Source: Reticulascus tulasneorum
Taxonomy: Eukaryota; Ascomycota; Sordariomycetes; Glomerellales; Reticulascaceae
DNA length: 64,000 bases
Direction: 5' to 3'
Assembly: GCA_001557505.1 (NCBI GenBank)
Contig: LSAX01000004.1
Span: 2,728,001-2,792,000 of the forward strand
Below the pieces are notes generated by a model. That model searched no databases and had not been told where the DNA came from. It worked only from the letters and a program-made list of their open reading frames with translations. The translations under genes were made by a program, and so were the position numbers. Each line of letters starts with the position of its first letter. Positions within the stretch are counted from its first letter, which is position 1. Positions 49,223 to 61,525 of the stretch are shown piece after piece.

Positions 49223-49627
49223 CCCAATTCATAATGGCTGGAATTTCTGGGGAAGGCAATCTGGGCAAGGTGGAGGCACGCCACAGCACATATTCATGTC
49301 TTCCCTGCTGCTATTTTGCCGCGAGGATATTGCCCGACCCGCGTGTGCATGAGTTGTGTGTCCTCATTGCACGTGAGAATTTGGTTGGGGCAACAGCTGA
49401 ACTACTTTCACCTCGGTCAATCCAGAAGAAAGGCCGGTGGTCGATTCAAGAGTATCGTGCATTTGCGTCGCATCGTGAAAATTCCGACCTCACTTAAGGA
49501 CTTAGATCAGGAAGGGGACTCTGGGTGATATATGATTTTGTTCCTATTCTTACTGATTTATCAGGTATCCATTTCCTTCTGGTATCAACCAACCTGCTCT
49601 TCCTCATCCGGTCATTTATGCATCTTA
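49223..49627. other. Gene-free stretch
   Basis: About 400 bp without a coding signal, including the 3' flank of the next minus-strand gene. Confidence 0.4.
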
Positions 49628-52443
49628 TCATTCCCATCTCTTCCACTCTTGGATCAACTTCTCAACTTCATCTTCCGTCCACTGGTCGTTGGCTCCAGCC
49701 TGGTCTAATTTGGCGAGCTTCGCATGGATATCAGCCTCGATCTTTCGTCGCTCCAAGATCTTTGCTTCCAAGTACTGCGGATCGTTCCTCCGACACGCCT
49801 TCTTGAAAATCTCTCTCATCCGTGACGAATATAGCTGGCAGGTGGCAACCGGCAGTCGTTGAGGTTCCATGTAAAAGTTCCTGGCAATTATGCTGCTGTC
49901 CTTGAGTCGGGGGCGCACCACGTCGTCGAAGCATTCACCACAGACGGTGAGTTCTGGTAAGATTTGCATAACATGCCAGTTCTCGTCGGAAACTGGACGA
50001 TCTTCACGGCATTCGGCGAACATGGACAGCCGCTCGATTTCGCTGACCAAGCTAGTAATGTTTGGCGGCTGTGTTGAAGCAAGGGCTTTGTCAGAGGTCG
50101 TTTCCATGGCGTCAAAGTAGAGGACGAAACGCTTTCGGTCAGAATTGAAATGCATAGCACAGGTACTTCTTGTGGGCCGCGACGCCGACTCCAGGGTTAC
50201 AAACACGCCTGTGAGACTGGGGAGTAGAATCTCGATTGTCTTTGCGCATTCGTAGCAGACCGTGAAGTCCGGCAAAGTAGCCTGGGTACGTGGATTCTTG
50301 ATGGAATACCACACACGGTTGGCTTTGCGATCGCCTGGACATGGCTGATTGTTTAGTGCGACTTTGCCGTTCACTGCCACGATCTGATGGAACAATCGCA
50401 AGTCTGGTTGCTGAGTCTTCAGCGTGAGGAGCCAAGCAATCCGATACCAAGGGGAAGAGCCAAAGTCGCAAGCGATTGCTTTGTCGCGCGGTCGGAACAT
50501 TATAGGCATGAAGTCGTTACGGAAAGGCGAATTGGCAAAGACAGCGGTGTAACAGTCAGGGCAGATATTGAAGTTGTCGCATCGAGGCAACGACAGCCAG
50601 TCGACTTTACCAACCACCCCGTCCTTTCTAGAACACTCAGGTAAATTCGGCAAGCCGCCTCTGTCAGCATCTTCGGAGTATCGCCGATAGCTTCCAACAG
50701 GCTGATCAACACGGAGGCCATCCTTGACGGGGTCGAATGGGGCAGGTTGCCAGAAACTCTCCTGCCTCGGACTAGATTGCGATAAAGAGCTCCGAGTCTC
50801 AGGTGGAGACGGCATGGGCGATCTCCTACGATCGGCAGGACTGCTTAGTCCGGTAGCAATGGCTATCGGTATTGCGATGGGCATTGCGAGGGCAGGGGCA
50901 ATGTTAATGCTTGGTGCCCTGGACCTGGAGCGGGCAGCCGATCGGTCAGTTTGCCTCACGCTGAGACGGCTGCTTCTTGGTGCAAAGTCGTCATCTGGGT
51001 ATGGGGCAGACTTTTCCCTGCCGTCTCGCGATGACGGAAATATGGTCGGCGTCCGAGGACTCGCAGCCATCTCGTCTGCAAAACCCCTGGAGGGTATCTT
51101 TGGCGATGGCATAGGCGATTGAGCAGCTCGTGATCGGGATCGGCCAGTATTTCTGCCCGTGTCCGGGCTCAGCAGGGCGTCTTTGTCCTCTTGTTGAACA
51201 ATGGACTTCCTCCGGCGACTGTTTGGTGGCCTCGGGGTTTGAGAGTATTCCCCGCTGGAACCACTATCGTCGCGCCGAGCCAGAGAGTCTCTTTTTCTGT
51301 ACCCTGAGTTTTGCCTTGAAAGCCCATCCCTCTCCCGTTCTGGACGACCATATGGTGGTTCCGTGTTATTCCTGTCCAGCCTTGGAGATGATGCGTACTG
51401 CTCTCGATTACGAGTCGAGTCGCTGGGTTTCTCCTCCGACACGCGCTTCGACTGCTTTGGGTTCTCAAACGCGGAATTTGAGCGCTTGGAGAGGACCGGG
51501 CTGGTCGACAAACTTGGCCGAGCATAGTTGTCATCATATCGTCGATCGTCCGTCAGACTAGATCTGCTGCGTTGGGGAGGGCTTGGCCCAGTTTGAGCTC
51601 CACTGTAGTCATAATATAGCTTCTCACGACCGCCGGTAGCATGCTTGATCACTTGCGGAGAAAGGAGTCCGTCACCCGACGGCCGTTTGATGTGCTGGGG
51701 TGAAAAATAGTCACCCTGGTCAACGTAGGTAGCAGACCTGGCCCGGGTGTGATGCCTGTTGTTTGGATCGTCAGGGTTGAGGTCCGTCTCAATCCGTGGA
51801 AGATCTTGCCGGCTCCTCCGCCTCTCGTAACTGGGCTTCCTAGCACCCGTGATTTCAGCTGCCGGGTCAGGAGCATATTTCCGACCAGTGTTCGCCTTGT
51901 AGTCCCCATTTTTGCGGACCCTAGGCTTGCGAGGACCGGCAGACTGACGAGCGTTATCACTTAGATCGTCGTCATCGTCGTCTGTTTGGCTGTCCGAGTT
52001 TGCCACAATAACAAATCGACGCTCGGGATTGTGCTCGTGCACCTCCATGAGGATTGGATTCTGTTCGACATCTCCGCGCGACTTGGGCTCCTCCTCACTG
52101 GAACCTGACACGACCGAGCTCCCGTGTTCTTTTGCCAGAGCAACTTCTTCATCTTCAACAGTGGGCGGCGGGGGGTAACGTCGACGTGAGCTTGGTTTCG
52201 TGGGCGGTGCAGGGAATGACCGGGGAACTTGAGGATCAGGCCTGAAGGACTCTCGCGAGAGTGCTGGGATTATTGGGTTTGTAGGGCTGCAATGCTGTGT
52301 TAGTAATTATGGTCTGCTTGATCTGAGGATTGGCGTGAGTGTTTTGTGTGAATATGCTAGACTTACGGCTTCGGACTCTTGGACCTGGACGTCTTGAAGT
52401 ATCCCGTCTCCAGGAGGTTTTCGACATTGCGGGGCTCAACCAT
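49628..52443 (-). CDS. Disordered protein with three Cys/Trp/CxxC modules
   Basis: Exons 52443-52367 and 52286-49628 join over an 80-bp intron and give 911 residues. The first 550 residues are Ser/Arg/Pro-rich and highly charged, with a DDDDDD run near residue 130 and many SP and RS pairs, so probably disordered and phosphorylated. A hydrophobic Ile/Ala/Pro stretch (PALAMPIAIPIAIATG) sits in the middle. The last 330 residues hold a module seen three times: a Cys, then 9-11 residues, a Trp, and 13-22 residues later CxxC. The copies end ICPDC (near 605), VCYEC (near 700) and VCGEC (near 805). The layout suggests three metal-binding sites. A helical, charged C-terminus follows, ending EKLIQEWKRWE. 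I do not know the family's name or function. Confidence 0.75.
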
Positions 52444-54603
52444 CTTGTCCGTACGTATTTGGAGGAAAATCAGGCCAAGACGCTGAAAAACATGATACCC
52501 GTAGCAGAATAGAAAAGCGACTGCTCAGGAAAGACCTCCTAGACGGCCACGCAGCCTCGCCTTATAAGCGACCTCCAACTGGTTGCACAGGGCGGGCGGC
52601 CACGATAATAAACCAGATCTGGGGTGTGGTCTCTCAGAAGGGCTCGACGTGTCAGAAGCAACGGTGTCGAATCCAAGGTGAGACCCGGTCGGTGACGAGT
52701 AGGAATTGACGTCTTACCCGACTGGTCGGTTGGGAGACGGAGGGTTTTGAGTGGAGGAGTAAGCTGGTGAGGAGGCGAGGGGGGGGATGAAGTCTTCTCG
52801 GTCGTCAGATGTAGCAGTTGTTGCGGCTGGAGGCGCAGCCTATTTTTATTATGACATAGACCCTCCTCCTCGTAGGTAACTACTCACTAACTATGTAATA
52901 TTATGGGTAGTAAAACGCACACGCGCGCGCGGGGCCAGGCCATCCATCCCATGTCCAGCCCCTCAACCCCTCCTTACCGATTATTCTGAGCACACGTACT
53001 CGTACCCGAAACATCCAACCACACCACCACCACCACCCTTCCTCACCTTGCCTTGCCTTGCCTCCCTCCTCTGCATGGACATCCCACTCCTTGCGTTACC
53101 GAACGCAAGGTGATAACAGCCTGCAGCAACAAGCATGATTCTTCAATGGCAGCCCGCACCCGCTTACCACATACAACTACTAGGATACAAAGTGCCTAGG
53201 GGTACGTGTGGCACCGACCTTGCATGCCGGGGAGCCGTCTGGGCCACATGTACCTGACGTAACGATGGTAGTACATCGCAGCCGATCGAGTGTGTCTTTG
53301 TTGGGAGATATTTTGGTTGTCATGCTGCAGCAGATCAACTTGGTCTCGTGCTATCCTCAATGTTGTCGTTTACCATTCACATTAAATTTCATCAGTTTGC
53401 CACTTGGATAACTCGGACTCTAAGCAGAGTGGCGTGTCGTTTGCCCTTGTTGAGATGCAAGGCAGCTTACACTGCTTCGCGTATGGCCAGGATGCTAATC
53501 CTGAGATCGAACCGGGCGGGACCACTTCGGTTTCTAGTCTAGTCTAGTCTGTCTTCGAACGCCCCCCACCTTTCGACATGTCCATTAATCGAGTGTTCAG
53601 ACGCCGTTAGGGTACTGTCCACCCGGGAAGACTCACTACGCTAGCACACATTGCTCATTCTCATGCGTCCCTTGCTTGGGTTAAACTAAATATGAAGTCT
53701 TGGCCAAAGCCGGGCAACAGCAGGCTGCCACAATCTGCCTGTACTAAAAACGCCGGCCGTTCCTAAGAACCCACCATCACGAAGAAATGCCCCAAATGCC
53801 GCCAGCCAGTATGGCATGATACCGTGTAAGGCTCTGTGCCGATTTTGGGGATACTGTAATTCTGGCTCCCCTCAAAGGAAGAAAATTGCCGGGGCGGTTC
53901 TCTCTTCTGCGCGTCGATCTGTTATTCGATTCTTCCGACTGGTCGTGTGGACATCGGCGATCGACATCTAGAAAAAGCGGTGGCATTGTGAACTCCCTGT
54001 CACTCTCGTAGACTTTGGCTCGCGTCCCTCTAGCCTTAAGAATCGAGACACGGATCCGGGCTAGAGGACTTCCAGACAATGCCAAACACACTATTGTCGT
54101 CTGTCGATTCCAATTTCAACGTTCGACTGCCGAGTAGGAACCCATCCGAGATGTTGGCGGACCCTAGAACTTGCAAAATCGGCATGCACCCGGACCTCTA
54201 ACCCATCGGCTAGTCCCACGTTATGGACAATGAGTTCTTCAGGTGCCACTTGTGGCACCTCTTTCGCATGGAAAGGCAACCGGTACGGTCTGTGTTGCTA
54301 CCCAACGTTGCACATAAAACCGTTTTGTCATTGGCCACTTTCTCTTGAAGCTACAGCTGCTCTTAGCCAGAGTGCGTGCTCCAGTAGCTACGAGAGCCCA
54401 GCTCATGAACCTTGGATGTCTTGCATTCCCGCCTCTGCATGTCCGGGGCAAGGAATGGAACAGCTCCGGTCGACTGGAAGAGTCATACGTACCCGAAGGC
54501 AACCATGCAATGACTAAGTTAGCAATTCATTAGTCTCTTCACACAGCCGGGGCGTGTGGCGCCGCCACCAGCACCACGACAGCAACGCAAGGCTGGGAAG
54601 GCT
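52444..54603. other. 2.2-kb upstream and spacer region
   Basis: It carries the promoter and leader of the Cys-module gene. A CACGCGCGCGCG alternating tract lies near 52917-52933 and a CACCACCAC run near 53020. TCTAGTCTAGTCTAG at 53532-53547 is a short direct repeat. No gene recognised. The right end is the 3' flank of the permease gene. Confidence 0.45.
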
Positions 54604-56412
54604 TCAAACACCGACTGACTGCGAGGAACCGCGCAATCCGAACTTAAAATAGAAAACGGCAAATCCCAACAAGGCGACGAAGAGAATGGCGGCTCCTTGC
54701 AGAGGCTCCGAGATGACATTTCTGGTTATCAACAAACCACTGACAGCCGAGAAGATCATCGGGTTCCCAATCCAAGTGCTGTACTTGGTAACACTTCGAC
54801 TTGTCGCCGTCTTCTCGTTATGTCGGATGATCAGAAGCCCAACCACAGACAGCATGAAAAATGTATACTCGGCCAATCCTAAGGGCTGTTAGTCACACTG
54901 AGACAGACGTACGTTTCGCGGTGTGCATGCTCACCGATGAATGTCAAAAGTCCATTAAAACTTCCAATGATGACATAGAAAGAAGCGAGCAAGCCGTTCA
55001 TCAACAAGGCGAATCTGGCTCTCATAAGTATTTACAATCAGTCATCGGCCGAGCCAAGGATTGACTCACATGGGCACGGCATTGTGCCATCGAAGCTGTT
55101 CTGTTGAGCCCACCAATTTCTTTATTGGTCGGCTGATGATGGCTGGCACAACGGCAAGTCCTCGATCAAGATAGTCGGCCTCGTCCTTTGCACTACTGCA
55201 ATGCAAGTTTGCCAGTATACTGGGGAAGTATTGCCTTCGGCTAGCAACTACTGCAAGTTTGGCAAGGGAAAACATGTTCGCGTTTAATGCCCCCATGGCA
55301 GAAACGGATACGATAACCGAGAACACCAGACCTCCCCAGTTGCCGAGGACTCGATTTGCAAACTCCTGTCTATAGTGAGCAATTGTATTCCGCAGATTCG
55401 CCCGAGGTCACCTCTGGGTCTCACCACTGCCACCGTGCTGCTCGTCCGCATGACATCCATCGGTAGACAGACGTACAAGACAGCATTCATCAACAAGAAG
55501 CCGACAACCACAGTCGCCATGGCGCCGTTGAGGACGACGGGAAGATCTGCCTCCGGGTTTGCCATATCGCCCATCACGAATCCAACCTGTGATCATTGGT
55601 TACCATTCGATTCTCATCGAAACGGGTAGTTACGTGTTACTTACTGCCTCCCATCCCCCATAGCAAAATAGAGCCCCGAAGAGCGCTGTCGCAGAATTTC
55701 CTATCAACGTCCAGGTACTGACATGGTCTTGCTCGGGAGGCCACCCGAACCATCCATACTCCGACGACGGCACGCCCTCGCCATTACCAAACAACCAGAC
55801 GATGCTCCCGAGGACCACAATACTCCCCAATGCGCTTAACTTCAGCACGAGGAAGAGATTTGCCGCCTTGGCCCCGGCTGTGGCACCCAGGCAGTTGACG
55901 AAAGTAACTATCGCAATACACAGAACAGCAATCAACCTCATCGCCCACTCTGCCCTGGCAGACTCGGTCATGAATGCGCCGAGCAGATAGTTCGCAAATA
56001 TCGTGGCTATCGCCGCATTCGCGGCAGGCTTAGCAATAAAGATCCAACACCAAGTGAACAGAAAACCCATGACATCTCCATAGGCCGACCTCAGATATTC
56101 CTGGATGCCACCATTCTGAGGTATACGTAGCCCTAGCTCGATGAACGAGGCTGCGCCCGTCCACACCATCCCACCCCCTAGAAGCCATACTAAAAGCCCA
56201 TGGCCAGGGGTAGCCACGAACTGGCTGACTTGCGACGGGACGCTGAAGATCCCCGAACCAATTTGCAGACTGATGACGAGGGCAATACCGTTGAGACGGC
56301 TTAGTTTGCCTTCTGAATGACGGCTCAGTCCGTCGAGGTGAGAGTAGTCTGTTTCTTCATTTGAGGATCGTTGCGGAATAAAAGCCGTTCCCTCGGTTGG
56401 TTGATCTGCCAT
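54604..56412 (-). CDS. Amino-acid permease, high-affinity methionine permease-like
   Basis: Five exons fit: 56412-55645, 55586-55425, 55365-55070, 55020-54935 and 54878-54604, for 528 residues; introns are 49-59 bp. After a hydrophilic N-terminus, LNGIALVISLQIGSGIFSVP (about 40-59) is the first helix and substrate-binding signature of the LAT/APC family. GGWEAVGFVMGDMANPE bridges the first intron and matches the family's mid-protein signature. About twelve hydrophobic helices are countable. In fungi this subfamily includes the methionine permease Mup1 and related low-affinity carriers; I cannot tell methionine from other substrates by eye. It would act at the plasma membrane as a proton-coupled importer. 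The third junction (ATA Ile codon across the intron) is less certain. Confidence 0.82.
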
Positions 56413-57119
56413 TTTCTCACCTGCTTTGGAGGTAGGTCGGATGGTTTAAGGCGAACGGTTCCCCTTCCAAATTATTCATCGATAACGGCATATGTTAAGA
56501 ACCTTTTTTTTTTGGCCTGTAGAGTGTCATTGTGATCGATGAGCCACGTTCCAAGACGGCATGATGTGGGCTGTGAAACAGTGAGGTGTAGTTGATCAGC
56601 CTACACACCTAGAATCCACTATCGCTGATAAGAGACAATGGTCACAAGGGAACCCATACCTTCCTTTCTGGGATCCGTACCGAGGTTTTGGGTTTACGTA
56701 GTGATGGCTGAGTAGCTGTGCTGGGAAATATAAAAAAGAAACCAAAGCGTGCCATGGGCTAAGTTCGGTATCGAATTTGGCTTGAATCCCGCAAGCAGGG
56801 TGGCTACTTAGTTACGAATCTCAGGAGTTAAATGCTCGCACCAAGTTCCAAAAGTTCTCGTAGAACTTCCGCTAGCCCAATGAGAAGACAGGCCGACCTT
56901 GTCACAGTTCAAGATTCGACACGTGTAAAATGAGTTTCTCGTGCGGTGCATCTGGGCCTATATGTGCCTGATTCTTTATTGGTAGAAGCCCTGGCATTTC
57001 GGTAAATAGGTGCTGTCATTAATGCGGTTCCACGACCGTACGAATCTCTAGAAGCGCACTCTAGTAACGGTGCAATTGTCTAAACCCACCTCAACTCCTC
57101 GATGCCCATGAATCCCAAT
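56413..57119. other. Permease upstream region
   Basis: About 700 bp with the permease promoter and the 3' flank of PGA2. A run of nine or ten T occurs near 56506. No gene seen. Confidence 0.45.
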
Positions 57120-57545
57120 CTATCCCACCAGGAATTCTTCAATATCTTTGTCCTCGTCATCTTCCTGCTCAGCCGCGAGCCTCTCCTCCTCGGCTTCCAG
57201 CAGCTTTTTCAGCACATCTCGTTGCCTCCGCCTCGCCTTCTTTCCCCAGTCTGCCGAGCTCGTCTGCGCCTCGTCTTCGTCGTCGCTGTCTTCCGGTATC
57301 TCGACCTGGCCGCGCAGCGAGTTGGGCGAGATCTGGGCCCTGGCCTCGGTCTCGGCTGCCTCCTTCTCGTGCTCTTTCATCTGGGCCTTGCCGCCAAGCT
57401 TGATGAGGTAGGGCCGGAGGAGGGCGTAGGCGCCGACGATGATGACGACGCGAATCCATTTGTCGGGTGTCATGCCATCGAGAGTGAGTTTGAGGTTGGT
57501 GGACAGCCGCTGGAAGGGCACCTTGATGAGGGAAACGTAGTCCAT
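57120..57545 (-). CDS. PGA2: Pga2-type protein trafficking factor
   Basis: One exon of 141 residues from the ATG at 57545; the frame is open further upstream, but the family start is MDYVSLIKVPFQRL. A single hydrophobic segment (WIRVVIIVGAYALLRPYLI, about 29-47) is followed by a Lys/Glu-rich helix. Then come an acidic stretch (EIPEDSDDEDEAQ), a tryptophan-containing basic segment (DWGKKARRRQR) and a coiled, acidic C-terminus. This order matches Pga2, an ER and nuclear-envelope membrane protein needed for protein trafficking in yeast. The length is typical. Confidence 0.85.
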   Translation of the reverse strand: MDYVSLIKVPFQRLSTNLKLTLDGMTPDKWIRVVIIVGAYALLRPYLIKLGGKAQMKEHEKEAAETEARAQISPNSLRGQVEIPEDSDDEDEAQTSSADWGKKARRRQRDVLKKLLEAEEERLAAEQEDDEDKDIEEFLVG

Positions 57546-58142
57546 GTTTGTGAAGCGCGATGTGAGAGTTTTGGATCGCGCACGAGAGGGAGATGGGATT
57601 TGCGATTTGAAGAGGTTGACGGCTGCAGAGGATTTAATGGCACTGCAAGCAGTGTGATTTGAATTGGAGGAGGTCGTAAACCGTTTGATTAAAGAGGAAC
57701 ACGTGGCGAGTGTTCGTCGAGGTAAAGAACAGAGAGCGCAGAAAAATGTCGCGATCCGGAGGAGATCGCGGCTTGAGCGCAAATTGGTTCGGGATCCACG
57801 GGAATGGTGGGGGGGAAATGCCGCCAAGTGCCGCAGGAAGGCACTAGAATTTCAGGGGTCTTCCAGCAATGTCCACTGATGTCAGAGGCATTTCAACCAC
57901 TAATGTGCCATTTCATGTGCACGCCGCGGATTTCTTACTGACATTGGTACTCCGTATTTTACTCCAATCTGCCAACTTAAGTTTTGCCTGATCCGGCGAA
58001 TCCGCAGTAGAAGAGCTTTTAGATTACTACCTAGTACATTGCCATTATGGCCTTAACCAAGACCAGCTGGCCAAAGTTTGTCTGCTAAAGCGATACTCGT
58101 GGAAGACTCCGGGGACTGAAAGAGTGTGCAAGGTGGAACGCT
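57546..58142. other. Upstream flank of PGA2
   Basis: Nearly 600 bp. The frame of PGA2 continues open upstream without an earlier convincing start, so this is promoter and leader. No other gene. Confidence 0.45.
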
Positions 58143-58538
58143 TCACATTGTCCAATGCAGCAACCCGATCAGATTTCCTTCTGTATCGAGAAATTCGCCC
58201 ATGTCTGAATGCCCGCCCTCGTTCCACTTCTCCTTGACAATGGTTCCGCCGGCCGCTACCGCCTTCTTCAGCGTCTCCTCCACATCCGCGACCTTGATGT
58301 AAGGCAAGATGGCCGGTGTTTTAGCGCCAGCATCGTCACGTAGGTGCAGCGCGCCCATGACTTGGCCGCCTGTCTTGAAGACGGCGATGGTGTCTTTGTA
58401 GCGCTCACCCTGAAAGATCCAGCCGAAGACTTGGTCGTAGAAGTCCTGCGCGCGACTGATGTCTGAAACGGAGATGCGCATGAAGGCTACGCAGTCGTCC
58501 GCAGGTGGAGCGTAGGGGGTAGCCATGAAGTCGGGCAT
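58143..58538 (-). CDS. Glyoxalase/bleomycin-resistance fold (VOC) protein
   Basis: A single exon of 131 residues. The beta-alpha-beta-beta-beta pattern of a VOC module is visible twice: CVAFMRISVSDISRAQDFYD near 16-35, leading to FGWIFQ, and a second from YIKVADVEETLKKAVAAGG (about 80-98). The last strand reads FLDTEGNLIGLLHW with the conserved Glu. VOC proteins include glyoxalase I, dioxygenases and drug-binding proteins; sequence alone does not pick one. Only some metal-ligand positions are visible, so catalysis is not assured. It is a typical length for a one-chain, two-module member. Confidence 0.85.
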   Translation of the reverse strand: MPDFMATPYAPPADDCVAFMRISVSDISRAQDFYDQVFGWIFQGERYKDTIAVFKTGGQVMGALHLRDDAGAKTPAILPYIKVADVEETLKKAVAAGGTIVKEKWNEGGHSDMGEFLDTEGNLIGLLHWTM

Positions 58539-59234
58539 TGTGGAGTATGGTGTTGTTAAGAGTGATGATCTTCAAGGGAGGTGTTTCCTTGGGCTTTGTG
58601 AGTCCAATTGAGTATTCGAGAGCTAGTTAGACGATGAATTGAGAACCTGAGGGTAGACTTCGTTGGCATTCGACTCAACGTCAGGATGAAGCCCAGGGCT
58701 CCGGTTCTTATACTCTCACCAGGAAGCGATTAAGTGCATTGCTGAGACGAAGTGGCTTCACAATTCACGGACTCCTCTTATCATAATGCTACAAGTTACT
58801 CCAGGCAGAACTCGCCTGAGTTCCTAAAAGCTCTTTGTGAAACTCAATATGACTTCACTTTCAAGCCACTTGCACGGGTGATCAGTAATCTGTCCGACCG
58901 TGTTCTGATTGCGGGGCACAACGCGAAGGTTCCGCGAGCTCATGTGACTTGCATCGTGAGGACAAGCCGGCTGCACTATAGACAATGCAATGTATGGAGA
59001 ATTGCACTTCTGAATCAATTGTATTCAACCTGATCTGGGCGAGCTCCAGTACCTACCTAAGTCGTTGTTCCAAGTCTGGCTACTTTACATAAGCTTGGGC
59101 ATGGTGAATGGGCTCGGTGTATACCCGTCCCTGGGCTCCCTACGTGCCCCGCAACGCGACTCACGCGTAAAGTGAATGGCCATCTTCTCTCATCGAAACC
59201 CTCAACCTGAACTCAGTCGCACACAAACCACACA
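58539..59234. other. Divergent region between VOC and MHF1 genes
   Basis: About 700 bp containing promoters of both genes. A 93-codon frame at 58752-59033 lacks an ATG start and any family resemblance. Confidence 0.45.
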
Positions 59235-59670
59235 ATGGCAGATGCGTCAAGCGAAGACCAGCGAGAAGTATGTGTCTCCATCATTTGATTCCTTGCAGAT
59301 CGCTGACCCGAACCAGCGTCTCAAAGCAGCCTTGTGGTTCGCGGTCGGGAAGATTGTGGACGAGGAGTCCATGAAGCGCAACAGGAATGCAACTCCCCAA
59401 TTCATTGGAGCTCTCACGGAGATGGTATGGGCACAGATTGGTATGACAAATGAGACGCCAGATGACCTAAAAAGCAACTACCAGGCTAACGTCACTCAAG
59501 AAGCGGTCGCCGTTGACTTAGAAAGCTTCAGTCACCATGCTGGGAGGACAAGAGTCATGACCGATGATGTTCTTCTGCTGGCGAGGAAGAATCCTGACTT
59601 GCATTCTATCATCAAAGATGTCGTTGATAAGCAGAAAGCTGCGGCCATTAAGGGCAAAGCCAAACGGTGA
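59235..59670 (+). CDS. MHF1: Mhf1/CENP-S histone-fold protein
   Basis: Exons 59235-59267 and 59317-59670 flank a 49-bp intron; the product has 128 residues. The start MADASSEDQRE joins RLKAALWFAVGKIVDEE, the first histone-fold helix of CENP-S. ATPQFIGALTEMVWAQI is the second helix, AVDLESFSHHAGRTRVMTDDV the third element, and LLLARKNPDLHSII the end of the fold. A short Lys/Ala-rich tail follows. With Mhf2/CENP-X it forms a tetramer that works with the Fanconi-type helicase Fml1/Mph1 at stalled forks and as part of the inner kinetochore. An alternative acceptor 18 bp upstream would leave a 31-bp intron, too short to be likely. Confidence 0.87.
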
Positions 59671-59920
59671 AGGGAAATGTTGGGATCATCGCCCACACGA
59701 AGTGCTGTCAAGCCATAGATACCATTATGAGTTCACGAAGTGCGACGAAAACCTGGAGGCTGATAGTAGGAAGATGCTATCAGAGCTGAATACTGCACAA
59801 TCATATGAACAGAGTTTTCCATGAATTAAAAGTCCCTTGTTACGCCGTTTCCCCCCGCCGGATCCATCCCAGTTCACGCCTAATGTAATCCACAGTACCT
59901 TATATAGGTGTCAGATCTGA

Positions 59921-61525
59921 TTAAACTCTGCGCTCCTCCGCGGCCTCAGCTCGCATCGCCTCCTGCAGCAACTTCCATTCCTCTTCCGTCATATGGAACC
60001 AATGGGCAAGAATGGTTACTAGTGCCCAGAGCTCGCCGGCAAGAAGGAGATGGAAGAACTCCAGCCCAACGAAATTGGTGACTCCCCTCCATGTCAATCC
60101 GCTGAGAATATACGGGCTATGCATGTCGAAGATGGGAAGTCCCATGCGGAGCCTGTACGATCTCGCAACTAGCCTGAGAGCAATGGCTTCGTAAGGCGCC
60201 ACCAGCACATACCCTGAAATCACGGTAAATATATCTGATGCTAGGCAGGCTGGTAGTCTTGTCAACATCGTATCGAGATAAGTCGGCTGTGCTGATGTAT
60301 GCGCATAGATCGAATTATCTGGCCCAGCACTAGGTCGCAGTTCGGCAGACCAAAGTCCTGGAGGCGCATCTGCAGAGTCTGTTGCTTCGACATCGAAACT
60401 AATTAGGGTCGCGCTCACACCTCCTTCCTCTTCCTCGTCACTCCCGTACTCATCGCCGCGAGCTGAAAATGCGCTGGGTCGCCGAACTGCCTGCACTGGC
60501 GGATCCTCGCTGCCCACCTGGGCGTTAAGATCGCGAAGAAGAATATTGGCGTCACGCACGGTCTCCTCCATTTGTTGTCGCGGCTCGGGTGTTTCGGGAA
60601 TGGCAACTGGCGGTGGAGGAGGCGGGATCGTCTTTCGATGGTGAACGGTGTTGGGAAGCCGTCCATAGAATTCCTGCCACAGATGGCTTGTTACCTCCGT
60701 CCAGATCTGCCCCCACACTACAAACGCTGCAAATGGAGCGGCGTTGATGCACCAGCCACCAAAATATTGAAGCAATGATGGCATACTAAAGTCTTTAAGT
60801 GGTGGCGGCGCTGGAATGGGCGACGAGGGCGATCCAGGGAGAAAATAGCTGGGGGATGGGAACCATTTGGCTGTCGGTATGATGTCTAGTCTTTGCAGGA
60901 AGACGTATAACTGCAAGTGGACGCGCACGTAGGCCAGTGCTCCATTCAACCATCTGTTCTTCCTAGGGAACGGATAGAAGTGGTAACTGCCCATCTTAAA
61001 TGCATGTCCGGCCAGAAATGTTGGCAAGCCGGCGAGAAAGAAGTTCGACAACGACCGCTGGCTCATTTCGATCTTGTACAAGTCGTAGAACGGAATATCC
61101 GAGTACTGTTTGTACAGTAAAATTCGTTGCCTCAAACCATTGACCCCCCAAACACCTCCTATCTCCAAGGCTCGGCCGAACCTGAGCAGTCTCGAACCCG
61201 TAGTTTCTTCATATTCGATATACCTCCGGACGGAATCGATCTCGGCTGCCGACGGCATATTGTCCGGTTCGGCCACGCCTATGACCTGCATTACTTCATT
61301 GTGAGCCCGTATCATATCCTTATTCATCTTCTTCGTCTCTGGGTTTATGGGTCGACCACGCCCGTCGTACTGTTGTGCAGGCGCTCGTGGGTCGTCATCT
61401 CCTTCGCCTTCGACAACATCATCGAACGGCGAGCGGCCCTAATCGTTATGTTAGTAATTGATTACATAGAGATCCTCAAGATGGCATACTAAGGCTTGCG
61501 CCGTCAATGGGCCAAGTCTTGTCAT
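59921..61525 (-). CDS. Multipass membrane protein of unknown function
   Basis: Exons 61525-61490 (12 codons, MTRLGPLTAQAL) and 61438-59921 flank a 51-bp intron with a CTAAC branch, giving 517 residues. The rejoined text GRSPFDDVVEGEGDDDPRAP continues into a conserved-looking INPETKKMNKDMIRAHNEVM. Hydrophobic segments lie near residues 142-160 (NFFLAGLPTFLAGHAF), 235-258 (GGWCINAAPFAAFVVWGQ), 415-440 (DIFTVISGYVLVAPYEAI) and 478-500 (FFHLLLAGELWALVTILAHW). A Pro-rich segment and an acidic DEEEEGG stretch separate them. I do not recognise the family; the conserved N-terminal text suggests it is widespread in filamentous fungi, which I have not checked. Confidence 0.78.

Noticed and set aside
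53490..53530. Minus-strand GGTTCGATCTC as a tRNA T-loop
   Set aside because: The flanking bases do not pair into a T-arm and no cloverleaf can be drawn.
53532..53547. TCTAG direct repeat as a target-site or array remnant
   Set aside because: Only three short copies with no element beside them.
57546..57827. Longer Pga2 reading with a 94-residue N-terminal extension
   Set aside because: The extra residues are Arg/Ser-rich without family resemblance, and the usual Pga2 start is the internal ATG at 57545.
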